DNA of 26,939 nt from DATKZS01 sp035527835 [NCBI: bacterium] (GTDB lineage Bacteria > RBG-13-61-14): contig DATKZS010000134.1 in the NCBI GenBank assembly GCA_035527835.1, positions 1 through 26,939 of the forward strand. The letters are read 5' to 3'. Position 1 is the first letter of the stretch. Each line of letters opens with the position of its first letter. Under the pieces are notes generated by a model, which ran no database searches, was not told the origin of the DNA, and saw nothing but the letters and a program-made list of their open reading frames with translations. Position numbers and translations under genes: made by a program. Positions 15,169 to 22,171 of this stretch are shown one piece after another.

Positions 15169-15807
15169 ATGGCGCGATCGAAGGCAATGCGATGGATTTT
15201 GGCGGTGGCGCTGGTGGTGGTCCTTCCGGGAATGGCCCGGGCCGCGCGGGGCTTTTACCTCGGCGCCGGAATGGGCGCCGCCGTCCCCGGCTTCGGCGGC
15301 GACGTCACCGACATCAGCCCGGATTCCGGGCTCAACGCCGAGCTGATCCACCTGGGCTACAACTTCACCGACCAGTGGGGGATCGGGCTGCAATGGGGCG
15401 CCGCGGCCGGGACCGCCGACGACTTCCTGGGCGACGACACCGTCTGGAGCCAGGGCTACTACACCCTCTCCGGCCGCTACTCCTTTGACCAGGGCCAGCA
15501 GTTCGTGCCCTATATCGAGGCCGGCTTCGGAGATTATGTGTTCATGATCACGGGCGACGGCGGCGACTTCGCCTCCGACCCCGAGCTGGGTTGCCGCATC
15601 GCCGTGGGCGGACAATTCTACCTGGGCCGGTTCTACCTCTCGCCCGAAATCTCCTATCACGTCGTGAGCTACGACCAGGGCGAGTTCGACCTCGCCAAGC
15701 CCCTCTTCCAGGGCTACCCCAAGAATTTCGATTCCGATTTCCACACCCGCGGCGACGTGCTCATCATCCAGCTCAAGGTCGGGTATCACTGGCGCCAGAC
15801 CCGGTAG
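15169..15807 (+). CDS. Outer-membrane beta-barrel-type protein
   Basis: This 212-residue exported protein starts at the ATG at 15169 behind AAGGGGGGAA. It has a signal peptide (ARSKAMRW, hydrophobic core, cut after MARA near residue 24). The mature part alternates polar and aromatic residues in strand-like segments (GFYLGAGMGAAVPG, LIHLGYNFTDQWGIGLQWG, YYTLSGRYSF, FYLSPEISYHVV, IQLKVGYHW), as in small OmpA/OmpW-like 8-strand barrels. It lacks the usual terminal phenylalanine (it ends GYHWRQTR), so insertion by the normal C-terminal signal is unclear. Its last 35 bp overlap the small convergent gene. Confidence 0.75.
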   Translation: MARSKAMRWILAVALVVVLPGMARAARGFYLGAGMGAAVPGFGGDVTDISPDSGLNAELIHLGYNFTDQWGIGLQWGAAAGTADDFLGDDTVWSQGYYTLSGRYSFDQGQQFVPYIEAGFGDYVFMITGDGGDFASDPELGCRIAVGGQFYLGRFYLSPEISYHVVSYDQGEFDLAKPLFQGYPKNFDSDFHTRGDVLIIQLKVGYHWRQTR

Positions 15808-16075
15808 CCCAGGAAGCGGCCGGGCCCGGGTAAGGAAGGGCGGGGCTGCGGAACGGGTCCGCGCTCCGGTTTTGCTCCCGGCCGCGACAGGTCTTCTGCT
15901 CCCACTCGTACCTGGACTGCATCTGCTCGGGCGTGAGCCCTTCGGTCCAGCGGTGATACTTGTCCCGGTTGTCTCCCTCGTGCAGCGTCGCGCTGATGAA
16001 CTGTTTCATCTCCTCGCACTTGCCCTTCTGGTCCGCCAGCCCCCGCACTTGACCGCACTTCCGCGGATATGTCAT
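15773..16075 (-). CDS. Small cysteine-containing protein coupled to an Rrf2 gene
   Basis: This 100-residue frame starts at an ATG that shares its A with the TGA stop of the Rrf2 gene (TGATG), the classical arrangement for translational coupling. Residues 1-70 look like a real soluble helical protein (MTYPRKCGQVRGLADQKGK, EEMKQFISATLHEGDNRDKY, TPEQMQSRYEWEQKTC) with three cysteines. The last 30 residues are low-complexity and run antisense to the end of the barrel gene. I know no family. It might instead be a frameshifted remnant, but no Rrf2 protein is expected to extend this far. Confidence 0.5.
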   Translation of the reverse strand: MTYPRKCGQVRGLADQKGKCEEMKQFISATLHEGDNRDKYHRWTEGLTPEQMQSRYEWEQKTCRGREQNRSADPFRSPALPYPGPAASWATGSGASDTRP

Positions 16076-16560
16076 CACAAACTCCGCGGCCTGCCGGCGC
16101 GTGGACGCTTGCCTTGGCCCGGACCGGCAACGCACTCGCGGTTGATCCCGGAAAAGATGTCCGCCATCTCCGACACCCGGGTCTGGCCCAGGTATTCCCT
16201 GGCCTGGTTCGCCATCGTCTCCATGAGCCCGCCCAGAACGCACCTTTTCCCCCCGCAGACCGGGACCCCGAACGCGCAAGCCCCCGACTCGATCGGGCCC
16301 TCGATCAGCTCGTAGACCGTAAGCAGCGTGATCTCGTCCGCCGGACGATTGAGCCTAAACCCGCCCCGGGGTCCACGCGACCCCTTCACCAGACCGCCCT
16401 TGGCCAGCCGCTGCAACACCTTGTTGAGATGCGCCTCCGATGCCTCAAGCCGACGCGCCATCTCCCCCGTCGTCAGAATCCGCTCCCCCGCCGCCGCCAG
16501 CAGCACCACTGCATGCACCGCCAGCGCCGCTCCCTCCGAAATCTTCCAGATCCTGGCCAT
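16075..16560 (-). CDS. Rrf2-family transcriptional regulator (first copy)
   Basis: This 161-residue Rrf2 protein has an N-terminal winged helix: ISEGAALAVHAVVLLA, then MARRLEASEAHLNKVLQRLAKGGLVKGSRGPRGGF, with the family wing motif G-RGP-GGF. The IscR/NsrR-type cysteine region is CAFGVPVCGGKRC (C-X6-C-X4-C), which can hold an Fe-S cluster sensing Fe-S status, NO or oxygen. I choose the ATG at 16560, where family sequence begins; the upstream extension to 16701 does not look like Rrf2. It is a close paralogue of the regulator at 22957-23412 and shares its promoter/operator sequence. A small gene overlaps its stop codon. Confidence 0.9.
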   Translation of the reverse strand: MARIWKISEGAALAVHAVVLLAAAGERILTTGEMARRLEASEAHLNKVLQRLAKGGLVKGSRGPRGGFRLNRPADEITLLTVYELIEGPIESGACAFGVPVCGGKRCVLGGLMETMANQAREYLGQTRVSEMADIFSGINRECVAGPGQGKRPRAGRPRSL

Positions 16561-16784
16561 CCCTCGCCCTTCCCTTGCTTGATCCTTCCCTTTTAAGTCC
16601 CGGGACGCCATGCCGAATGCGCGGCAAGCAACAGCGCTCCCTTCAATCAGTCTCGCGGGGCCGTGGCGCGGAAATAATGACTTTCCGCGCTTTTTGCACA
16701 TTTTTTATGATACATAATGAATAGTTGCGAAAATTGTGGTGTAGGCTTCGCTGTCTTCGTGATGAGAATTCAAGAGCTAATTCA
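16561..16784. other. Long leader or untranslated region upstream of Rrf2 copy 1
   Basis: If transcription starts at the promoter at 16799-16827, the Rrf2 mRNA has an unusually long leader of about 225 nt. I see no convincing gene or known riboswitch in it. A frame crossing this stretch from 16701 continues into rrf2 but has low family likeness. Confidence 0.4.
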
Positions 16785-16827
16785 AATATTCTGACTCCTA
16801 AATACCATATTACGGGGACTTTGTCAA
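16785..16827 (-). promoter_or_regulatory. Promoter with Rrf2-type operator, copy 1
   Basis: On the minus strand, TTGACA (16827-16822), a 17-nt spacer and TATTTA (16804-16799) form a promoter. The -10 box lies inside the imperfect palindrome GGTATT-N9-CAGAATATT (16806-16785). The same order, spacing and outer half-sites occur at the second Rrf2 gene (23428-23470). Confidence 0.5.
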
Positions 16828-16908
16828 GAAAAAAATCCCGTTCCGCGCAAAATATTTTTTTGGTTCTGTGCACTCGAGAGTGGATCATCCTCCGGTGGGG
16901 TTTAAGAA

Positions 16909-17124
16909 TTTACACGGATGAAAACGGATGAAACGGATCAGGGAATGTCCGGAAATTTCTTTATCCGTGAGATCAGTTCCCATCCGTAGGCTTGGAAAAG
17001 ATCGCTGATCTCGATGACTTGAAGGGGGACGTTTTAACTTGACGCCGACGGATGGGATACGGATCGCACGGATATCTTGATCCGATCCGTGAAATCCGTT
17101 CGAATCCGTTCCATCCGCGTAAAA
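16909..17124. repeat. Two adjacent CGGAT-periodic hairpins
   Basis: The left block 16911-16940 reads ACACGGATGAAA, ACGGATGAA, ACGGATC and can pair locally with 16973-16988 or with the far block 17083-17124 (ATCCGTGAA, ATCCGTTCGA, ATCCGTTCC, ATCCGCGTAAA). A second local hairpin pairs 17044-17073 (ACGGATGGGAT, ACGGATCGC, ACGGAT) with 17085-17119. The period is 9-10 nt. Confidence 0.8.
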
Positions 17125-17160
17125 CTCTTGGCCGATCATGCTGCAGGTATCATCCACTTT

Positions 17161-17425
17161 CAGTGCTGTCCAAAATAAACGGACCGGAGAACCGCCAAGA
17201 CGCCAATAAAGCCAAGGGCGATGTTTTTATTAAATTCTCAAGCCGGCCTCCCGGCAGTTTAATCTTTCTTGGCGTTCCCGTTAGCAGGTCCGCCAAGCAG
17301 GTTGGAGTCAAGGCGATGCGGCTTTTTCCGAGACTTGCCGCCGAGAAACATCCGGTTTTACTTGGCGAACCTTGGCGCTCTTGGCGTCTTGGCGGTTTTC
17401 TTACGGCCTATTTTGGACAAGAGTG
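17161..17425. mobile_element. MITE-like element with terminal inverted repeats and 9-bp target duplication
   Basis: The left end CAGTGCTGTCCAAAATA and the right end (read inverted) CACTCTTGTCCAAAATA form terminal inverted repeats. The direct repeat ATCCACTTT flanks both sides (17152-17160 and 17426-17434), as expected for a 9-bp target-site duplication. Inside, next to both ends, are CCGCCAAGACGCCAA-type periodic arms, and in the centre a smaller GGCGTTCCCGT...CCGCCAAGC hairpin. It carries no coding frame of note. A second copy begins at 26800. A full-length parent transposon is not in the window. Confidence 0.75.
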
Positions 17426-17496
17426 ATCCACTTTAAAATGCACAGAGCTATTTTTTAAAAAAGGTCCCCCGCCTTCGGTGGCCGCCGCACTCCATA

Positions 17497-18669
17497 TCAT
17501 CCCGCCTTGATCCTGGCCGCCAGGGTCCTGCCGATCTCTGCCACCTTGGCCAGGTCATCCGCGGACGGCGGGCCCTTGACCTCGTGCGCGCCCACGATCT
17601 CGATCTTGGTGGGCCCGAGAATCTCCGCGGCCTGCTTGATCGCGCCGCCGCCCCAGCCGTACGAGCTGAGCGCCACCGCGTACTTGGCCGGCGGGCGCAG
17701 CATCTTGACCAGGTTGGCGCCATAAATCCCCAGCGGGTGCATGCCCCCGAGCACGGTGGGCGCTCCGAGCACGATGGCCCGCGAGTCCACCAGGTCCTTC
17801 GCTATCGTCCCGATGTCCGCCGCCGCCAGGTTGTGGACGCGGACCTCGATGCCCTCCCCGATCAGCGCGTCGGCCATGGCCCGGATCATTTTTTCCGTCG
17901 AGCTCCACATGGTCACGTAAACCAGGATGGCCTTCTCCACCGTCTCGCCCGCGGTCCATTTCCGGTAGCACTCCAGGATGCGCCGAGGATTGCGGTGGAT
18001 CGGGCCGTGGCTCGGAGCGATCACGTCAATCGGCAGGTCCTTGATCTTGTCCAGCGCCTTGGCCCCCATGCGGGCGTAGGGCATCATGATCTCGCCGAAG
18101 TAGGCCTTGGCCAGCGCCGTGAACTCCTCGACCTCGTCGTCATAGAGCGCCTCCGCCGTATGGAACCCCATGAAGTCGCACGGGCACAGGATCTTGTCCT
18201 CTTTGATGTACGTGAACATGGTCTCCGGCCAATGCAGGAAGGGCGCTTCGATGAACTGCAGGGTCTTGCCCCCGAGGTCAATAGTGTCACCGTCCTTGAC
18301 CGCGCGCGTCCGGTCCGCGCTCACGTGGAAATAGAGCCGGGCCATGTCCACGCCCTTTGGCGTGGCCACCAGCACGGCCTGAGGCGCGGCCTCCATGATC
18401 GCCGGGATGGAACCGGCGTGGTCCGGCTCCGCGTGGTTCATCACCAGGTAATCGAGCTCCTTCTGCGCCGTTTCCCCGATGTTGCGCATGAGCTCGCCCG
18501 CGAAATCCGCGTTGACCGTGTCTATCAGCGCCGTCTTGGCCGACCCCTTCACTAGGTAAGAGTTGTAGCTGGTCCCCAGCGGGAGCGGGATCAGGGCATC
18601 GAATATCTTTTTGCTCCAGTCCCGGACCCCCACCAAATTCACGCCTTTCCTTATCTCCACCACCGCCAT
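17497..18669 (-). CDS. Flavodiiron protein (A-type flavoprotein, oxygen/NO reductase)
   Basis: This 390-residue cytosolic enzyme has an N-terminal metallo-beta-lactamase-like di-iron domain and a C-terminal flavodoxin domain. The iron ligands are in NHAEPDHAG (His79-X-Glu81-X-Asp83-His84), with further ligand motifs FLHWPETM, CPCDFMG and SHGPIHRNP. The flavodoxin part has ILVYVTMWSSTEKMIRAMADAL and later SSYGWGGGA. Flavodiiron proteins reduce oxygen to water and/or NO to N2O, protecting anaerobes. Electrons usually arrive via rubredoxin, but no rubredoxin gene or domain is visible here. The AGGAGGG site upstream of the ATG is strong. It appears to be the last gene of the sulfur/redox train starting at the Rrf2 gene near 23.4 kb. 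Confidence 0.96.
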   Translation of the reverse strand: MAVVEIRKGVNLVGVRDWSKKIFDALIPLPLGTSYNSYLVKGSAKTALIDTVNADFAGELMRNIGETAQKELDYLVMNHAEPDHAGSIPAIMEAAPQAVLVATPKGVDMARLYFHVSADRTRAVKDGDTIDLGGKTLQFIEAPFLHWPETMFTYIKEDKILCPCDFMGFHTAEALYDDEVEEFTALAKAYFGEIMMPYARMGAKALDKIKDLPIDVIAPSHGPIHRNPRRILECYRKWTAGETVEKAILVYVTMWSSTEKMIRAMADALIGEGIEVRVHNLAAADIGTIAKDLVDSRAIVLGAPTVLGGMHPLGIYGANLVKMLRPPAKYAVALSSYGWGGGAIKQAAEILGPTKIEIVGAHEVKGPPSADDLAKVAEIGRTLAARIKAG

Positions 18670-18731
18670 CTTCAGCCCTCCTTTCGTTGCAGAAAGTCTA
18701 ATGAGCTTTTTAACGCTGTCAATTCCCGGGG

Positions 18732-18782
18732 GTAGCGCCGGCAGCCTGCCGGCATCTCCTGCCGCCGGGCCGGCGGCGCTAC
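18732..18782. repeat. Three-way-junction palindromic element
   Basis: Outer arms GTAGCGCC/GGCGCTAC enclose two hairpins: GCCGGCA-GCC-TGCCGGC (18737-18753) and GCCGCC-GGGCC-GGCGGC (18761-18777). It lies at the cupin-flavodiiron junction, and its GTAG end supplies the TAG stop of the cupin gene. Confidence 0.8.
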
Positions 18783-19153
18783 GATCCCTTGATCATGATG
18801 AGCAGCATCTTGAAGCGCTTCCCGGCCCGCAAAGCGTGCGGCACGTTCGCGGGCATGATCACGGTCTCGCCCGCCCTGGCCACGGCCTTCCTGCCGCCGA
18901 CCGTGATCTCGGCCTCGCCGTCCAGCACCTCCACCACCGCGTCGAACGGCGCCGTGTGCTCGGACAAGCCCTGGCCCGCGGCGAACGCGAACACGGTGAG
19001 CGTGCCCGCCTTGTTCTTCAGGACCTCCCTGCTCACCACCGCGTCGGCCTGGTACTCGATCAGCTCGGAAAGACGCAGGGCCTTGCCGGTGGCAATCTTG
19101 ACCGCATCGCTTTTTTTGAGCTCGCCCAGTTGCCGTGTCGGCTTCATCTCCAT
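18779..19153 (-). CDS. Small single-domain cupin protein
   Basis: This 124-residue protein has the cupin-2 fold pattern: GQGLSEHTAPFDAVVEVLDGEAEI (motif 1 with His66 and a Glu at 75) and AGETVIMPANVPHALRA (motif 2 with His106), so it can probably bind one metal ion. Its role is unknown. AAGGA lies 5 nt before the ATG at 19153. It sits between the cysteine desulfurase homologue and the flavodiiron gene on the same strand, which suggests a part in sulfur, thiol or redox control. The stop codon lies inside the adjacent palindromic element. Confidence 0.85.
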   Translation of the reverse strand: MEMKPTRQLGELKKSDAVKIATGKALRLSELIEYQADAVVSREVLKNKAGTLTVFAFAAGQGLSEHTAPFDAVVEVLDGEAEITVGGRKAVARAGETVIMPANVPHALRAGKRFKMLLIMIKGS

Positions 19154-19179
19154 GCATCCTTATCTGTTGTTATCAGTGC

Positions 19180-19198
19180 CACCGGTTTGTAACCGGTG
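19180..19198. repeat. Short perfect hairpin between desulfurase and cupin genes
   Basis: CACCGGTT-TGT-AACCGGTG is a perfect 8-bp stem with a 3-nt loop. No T-run follows on the minus strand, so it is not an obvious terminator. Confidence 0.7.
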
Positions 19199-19235
19199 AA
19201 GGCGCGCGGGTCGAAAACCTGTGCTCCGGGCGCCA

Positions 19236-20414
19236 TCATTTGGCCTCCGCCTTGCCCCGCCCCGTGAGCGGAGAGATCTCCCGGAGCCGCTTGATGATCG
19301 GCGGGACCTCGGCGATCGCCTTGTCCACGTCAGCCTCGCCGCTCCACCGTCCCAGCGTGAACACCAGCGACCCGTGCGACTGCCCGTGCTCCAGGCCCAG
19401 CGCCAGGAGCACGTGCGAGCTTTGCAGGGTCTTGCTGGTGCAGGCCGACCCGGTGGACCCGGTGATGCCCTTCATGTCCAGGAACAGGATGATGCTCTCG
19501 CCTTCCACCCATTCGAAGCGGAAGCTGGCGTGGTGCGGGAGCCTTTTAACGCGGTGGCCGGTGAGGTAAGCGTCGCCGATGCTCCCGAGCACGCCCTCGA
19601 TCAGGCGGTCGCGCAGTCCGGTGAGCCGCCGCGATTCGTCAGCCATCTCCAGCGCCGCGAGCTCCGCGGCCTTGCCGAACCCGGCCACTCCCGCCAGGTT
19701 CTCCGTGCCCGAGCGCAGGCCCCGCTCCTGGCCCCCGCCCAGGATCACCGGCTGCATCTTCGCCCGCGGACCCACGTACAGCGCGCCCGCGCCCTGCGGA
19801 CCGTACATGTCGTTCGACGAGACGGTGAGCAGGTCAACGTCCAGCTCGGCCACGTTGATCGGGACCTTGCCCGCGGCCACCGTGGCGTCGGCGTGGAACG
19901 GCACGCCCTTGGCCCGCGCGATCCGGGCGATCTCCTTGACCGGCTCAATGGTCCCGATCTCGCCGTTCGCGAACATCACCGAGATGAGCGCCGTGCTCGA
20001 ATCCACCGCCGCCCGAAGCTTATCCAGGTCCACCACGCCCGCGCCGTCCACCGGAACGGTCACCAGCTCGAAGCCCTGCTTGGTGAGAGACTTGGCCGGG
20101 TTCAGCACCGACATGTGCTCGAGCGCGCTGATCACCACCTTGTTGCCCTTGGCCTTGTTGCGTAGCGCCGTCCCGATCACAGCCAGGTTGTTGGCCTCGG
20201 TGGCGCCGGAGGTGAAGATAACGTGCCTGGGCTCCGCGCCGATCAGGCCCGCCACCCGCGTCCGCGCCAGCTCCACCACCTCCCGCGCTTCCTCCCCCGC
20301 CCCGTACACCGACGACGGGTTCCCGATCGCCTCCCGCCAGTACTTCCCCATCTCCGCGATCACGCGCTCGTCCACCGGCGCGGCCGAAGCGTAATCCAGA
20401 TTGATCCTGTCCAT
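19236..20414 (-). CDS. Cysteine desulfurase (IscS/NifS) homologue lacking the PLP lysine
   Basis: This 392-residue class V aminotransferase-fold protein resembles IscS/NifS throughout: INLDYASAAP at the start, FTSGATEANNLAV (67-79), LEHMSV with PLP-stacking His100, HADATVAAGK (174-183), GGGQERGLRSGTEN (226-239) and the active-site loop STGSACTS with Cys325. At the site of the invariant PLP lysine (SxHK-YGPKG in other members) it has SSNDMYGPQG: His becomes Asn201 and Lys becomes Asp202. The usual DATQ is also DATV. Archaeoglobus fulgidus IscS is a known case with Asp in place of this lysine. Cys325 is intact, so a sulfur-carrier or scaffold-partner role is possible without normal catalysis. 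GGAGG lies 8 nt before the ATG at 20414. It is flanked by a DsrE gene upstream and a cupin gene downstream. Confidence 0.92.
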   Translation of the reverse strand: MDRINLDYASAAPVDERVIAEMGKYWREAIGNPSSVYGAGEEAREVVELARTRVAGLIGAEPRHVIFTSGATEANNLAVIGTALRNKAKGNKVVISALEHMSVLNPAKSLTKQGFELVTVPVDGAGVVDLDKLRAAVDSSTALISVMFANGEIGTIEPVKEIARIARAKGVPFHADATVAAGKVPINVAELDVDLLTVSSNDMYGPQGAGALYVGPRAKMQPVILGGGQERGLRSGTENLAGVAGFGKAAELAALEMADESRRLTGLRDRLIEGVLGSIGDAYLTGHRVKRLPHHASFRFEWVEGESIILFLDMKGITGSTGSACTSKTLQSSHVLLALGLEHGQSHGSLVFTLGRWSGEADVDKAIAEVPPIIKRLREISPLTGRGKAEAK

Positions 20415-20445
20415 GGCTTTCACCTCCCCGGCCGAAGGGGCCGGA

Positions 20446-20551
20446 AGAAAACCGCCAAGACGCCAAGATCTCCAAGAAAATTTCTTGAGAAAAGAAAAAA
20501 TATTTTTCTCTTTCCGATCTTGGCGGTCTTGGCGTCTTGGCGGTTTTCTTT
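20446..20551. repeat. Long inverted repeat with CCAAG-periodic arms
   Basis: The left arm (20446-20479) reads AAGAAAACCGCCAAGACG, CCAAGATCT, CCAAGA. The right arm (20517-20551) is its complement, GATCTTGGCGGTCTTGGCG followed by TCTTGGCGGTTTTCTT. The loop is AT-rich. It lies between the DsrE and desulfurase genes. The arm words are those of the MITE-like element at 17161, but I see no terminal repeats or target duplication here. Confidence 0.85.
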
Positions 20552-20573
20552 TCTCATGGTATACCCCTCCCGC

Positions 20574-20939
20574 CTAAAAGCTGATCACCTGGTCCGCGTC
20601 CAGCGCGACGTCGTTCAACGTGGCCGCGCCCACGATCCTGGCCTCCGCGATGAAATCGCCGCGCGAAAGGCCCAGGAGCTGAGTGCTCTGGTCGCACACC
20701 ATCAGCTCGACCCCCGCCTTGATCGCCTGGTCCATCACCTCTTTGAGCGAGGGGAACGACCCCAGCTTCACCTTCTCCGCCTCCCCTTTTTTCACCACGG
20801 TGACGCCCTTGATGAGGAAGTAAATGATCGCGTCAATGTCCATGGCCTTGGCGGCAGCGCCCAGGATGAAGGGCGCATACAGCCGCTCCGGATGGTCCGT
20901 CCCGCTCGTCTGCACGTAAACTATTTTCTTTTTCTCCAT
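20574..20939 (-). CDS. DsrE-family sulfur-carrier-like protein
   Basis: This 121-residue single-domain DsrE/F-like protein starts with KKKIVYVQTSGTDHPERLYAPFILGAAAKAMDIDAIIYFL and carries a conserved cysteine (Cys82 in GVELMVCDQSTQLLGL) at the position of the family sulfur-binding cysteine. DsrE-type proteins shuttle persulfide sulfur between carriers such as TusA and target proteins. GAGGAG lies 8 nt before the ATG at 20939, which favours this start over the longer frame at 20966. It lies between tusA-like and desulfurase-like genes, which supports a sulfur-relay role. Long hairpins occupy both of its flanks. Confidence 0.9.
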   Translation of the reverse strand: MEKKKIVYVQTSGTDHPERLYAPFILGAAAKAMDIDAIIYFLIKGVTVVKKGEAEKVKLGSFPSLKEVMDQAIKAGVELMVCDQSTQLLGLSRGDFIAEARIVGAATLNDVALDADQVISF

Positions 20940-20990
20940 GGTGATTACTCCTCTGCCTGGTTTCATTCTGTTTGAGAGATAGTTTTTTCG

Positions 20991-21086
20991 CCGCAGATGA
21001 ACGCGGATGAACGCAGATAAGACCGGAGAGAAAAAGATTTTCCGTCTTAATCTGAATTAATCTGCGTTCATCCGCGTTCATCTGCG
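20991..21086. repeat. Long inverted repeat with 10-nt periodic arms (GCAGATGAAC type)
   Basis: The left arm (20991-21023) reads GCAGATGAAC, GCGGATGAAC, GCAGAT. The right arm (21044-21086) is its complement (AATCTGCGTTCATCCGCGTT and so on). It lies between the TusA and DsrE genes. Confidence 0.9.
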
Positions 21087-21131
21087 TTCTCCCTTGACCC
21101 CGCTTGTACATTTGCAACCAACTCTCTTATT

Positions 21132-21371
21132 TCACCCCGCCGCGCCCTTCCGAATCAGGATGCGCAGCGTGCCCTGGTCCCAGTTCGCCTCCACCACCTC
21201 GTGGCCCGTGCGCTTGGCGAACCGTCTCAGATCCTCCTCCGCCGCCGGATCGTCCGCCAGGACCTCCAGGACCTCGCCCGGCTGGAGCCGGTCCAGCTCC
21301 CGGCGCGTCCGGAACAGAGGCTCCGGGCAGTACAGGCCCCCGCAATCAAGCGTTTGTGTCGGTGTCGGCAT
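21132..21371 (-). CDS. TusA/SirA-family sulfur carrier
   Basis: This 79-residue protein has the TusA signature LDCGGLYCPEPLFRTRREL with the CPxP motif (Cys15-Pro-Glu-Pro), followed by a beta-alpha-beta pattern (VLEVLADDPAAEEDLRRFA, TGHEVVEAN, LRILIRK). TusA accepts persulfide sulfur from cysteine desulfurases such as IscS and passes it to DsrE-type proteins or biosynthetic enzymes. I choose the ATG at 21371, with GGAGGT upstream; the frame extends to 21401 but that would overlap poorly conserved sequence. It follows the HD-domain gene by 26 bp. Confidence 0.94.
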   Translation of the reverse strand: MPTPTQTLDCGGLYCPEPLFRTRRELDRLQPGEVLEVLADDPAAEEDLRRFAKRTGHEVVEANWDQGTLRILIRKGAAG

Positions 21372-21397
21372 CTCGTCCACCTCCCCTCTCATTCCCC

Positions 21398-22144
21398 TCA
21401 CGCCCCGCTTTCCATGAACAGGGCATAAGCCTTCTTCTTGCCCGCCCCGGTCTTGAAAATCTTTTCGATCTTGTTGCCGAGCTCTTCGCCGGCGAGGTCC
21501 GGGTACTCATCCGGGAGGTTGACCAGCCAGTCCGCGTCCCACAAGATCCGGAACTCCGGCGTGTCCATGCCGCGCACGCTGTGATGGTTGCCCACGATCT
21601 TTTTCACGTGCTCGATCGTGTCCCGGGGAAGCCCGATCTCCTTCATGATCCTTTCCGCGATGGCCGGGCCTTCCATCTCCTGGTACACCCCCGCCGACGA
21701 CCCGTGCTTTTTTTCCGCCTCCCGGATCCCGATGTCGTGAAGAATCGCCGCCGCCAGCACCACCTTGGGCTCCGCCTTCTCTTCCTTCAAGATCTCCTCC
21801 GCCCGCGAAAGCACCGTGAGCGCGTGCGTGATCCGCTTCTGGTCAGACCCGAACGTCTTTTTCATGGCCGCGATCAGGCGGTCCGTGAGCGACGTCCGCT
21901 GCCCGTCCTCCTGGTCCACCGCTTTGGGGTCAAAGCCCAGGCACTCCTGGGCGTGCTCGCACCACTGCGCGCACCCCAGGCTCATCCGCGGGTTGGCCAC
22001 CCTGGTCCCGCATCGCGGGCAGCGCCGGCTCCCCTCGTCCTTGAAAAACTCCAGCACCTTCCCGCACGACCCGCAGGTGACGTCAAAGATGTCCTCCGGC
22101 CGCCAGAACCGCGTGTCCTGTCCCGGGCAAATCGCGTTTCCCAT
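21398..22144 (-). CDS. HD-domain phosphohydrolase with N-terminal zinc ribbons
   Basis: This 248-residue protein has an N-terminal zinc-ribbon (CGSCGKV at 24-30 with CPRCG at 42-46) and a second cysteine cluster (GCAQWCEHAQEC, 57-68). An HD domain follows: His107 in THALTVL, ILHDIGI with His136-Asp137, NHHS and a late DADWLVNLPD. HD proteins hydrolyse phosphate esters, often of nucleotides; the substrate here is unknown. The start has AAAGGAG seven bases upstream. It lies 27 bp after the iron-sulfur protein gene and just ahead of the TusA gene in the same transcription direction. Confidence 0.88.
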   Translation of the reverse strand: MGNAICPGQDTRFWRPEDIFDVTCGSCGKVLEFFKDEGSRRCPRCGTRVANPRMSLGCAQWCEHAQECLGFDPKAVDQEDGQRTSLTDRLIAAMKKTFGSDQKRITHALTVLSRAEEILKEEKAEPKVVLAAAILHDIGIREAEKKHGSSAGVYQEMEGPAIAERIMKEIGLPRDTIEHVKKIVGNHHSVRGMDTPEFRILWDADWLVNLPDEYPDLAGEELGNKIEKIFKTGAGKKKAYALFMESGA

Positions 22145-22171
22145 CGCTTCACTCCTTTCTTCATCGCTCCC

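Noticed and set aside
16885-17426. Short frames across 16885-17157 and 17052-17426
   Set aside because: They translate the CGGAT and CCAAG periodic repeats and have no codon-usage or family support.
17441-17496. Terminator after the flavodiiron gene (TTTTTTAAAAAA near 17452-17463)
   Set aside because: The T-run is present on the minus strand but I could not draw a convincing stable stem immediately before it.
13069-21086. CRISPR array suggested by regularly repeated short words
   Set aside because: The repeats are 7-10 nt, imperfect, without unique spacers, and arranged as inverted arms; no cas genes are present.
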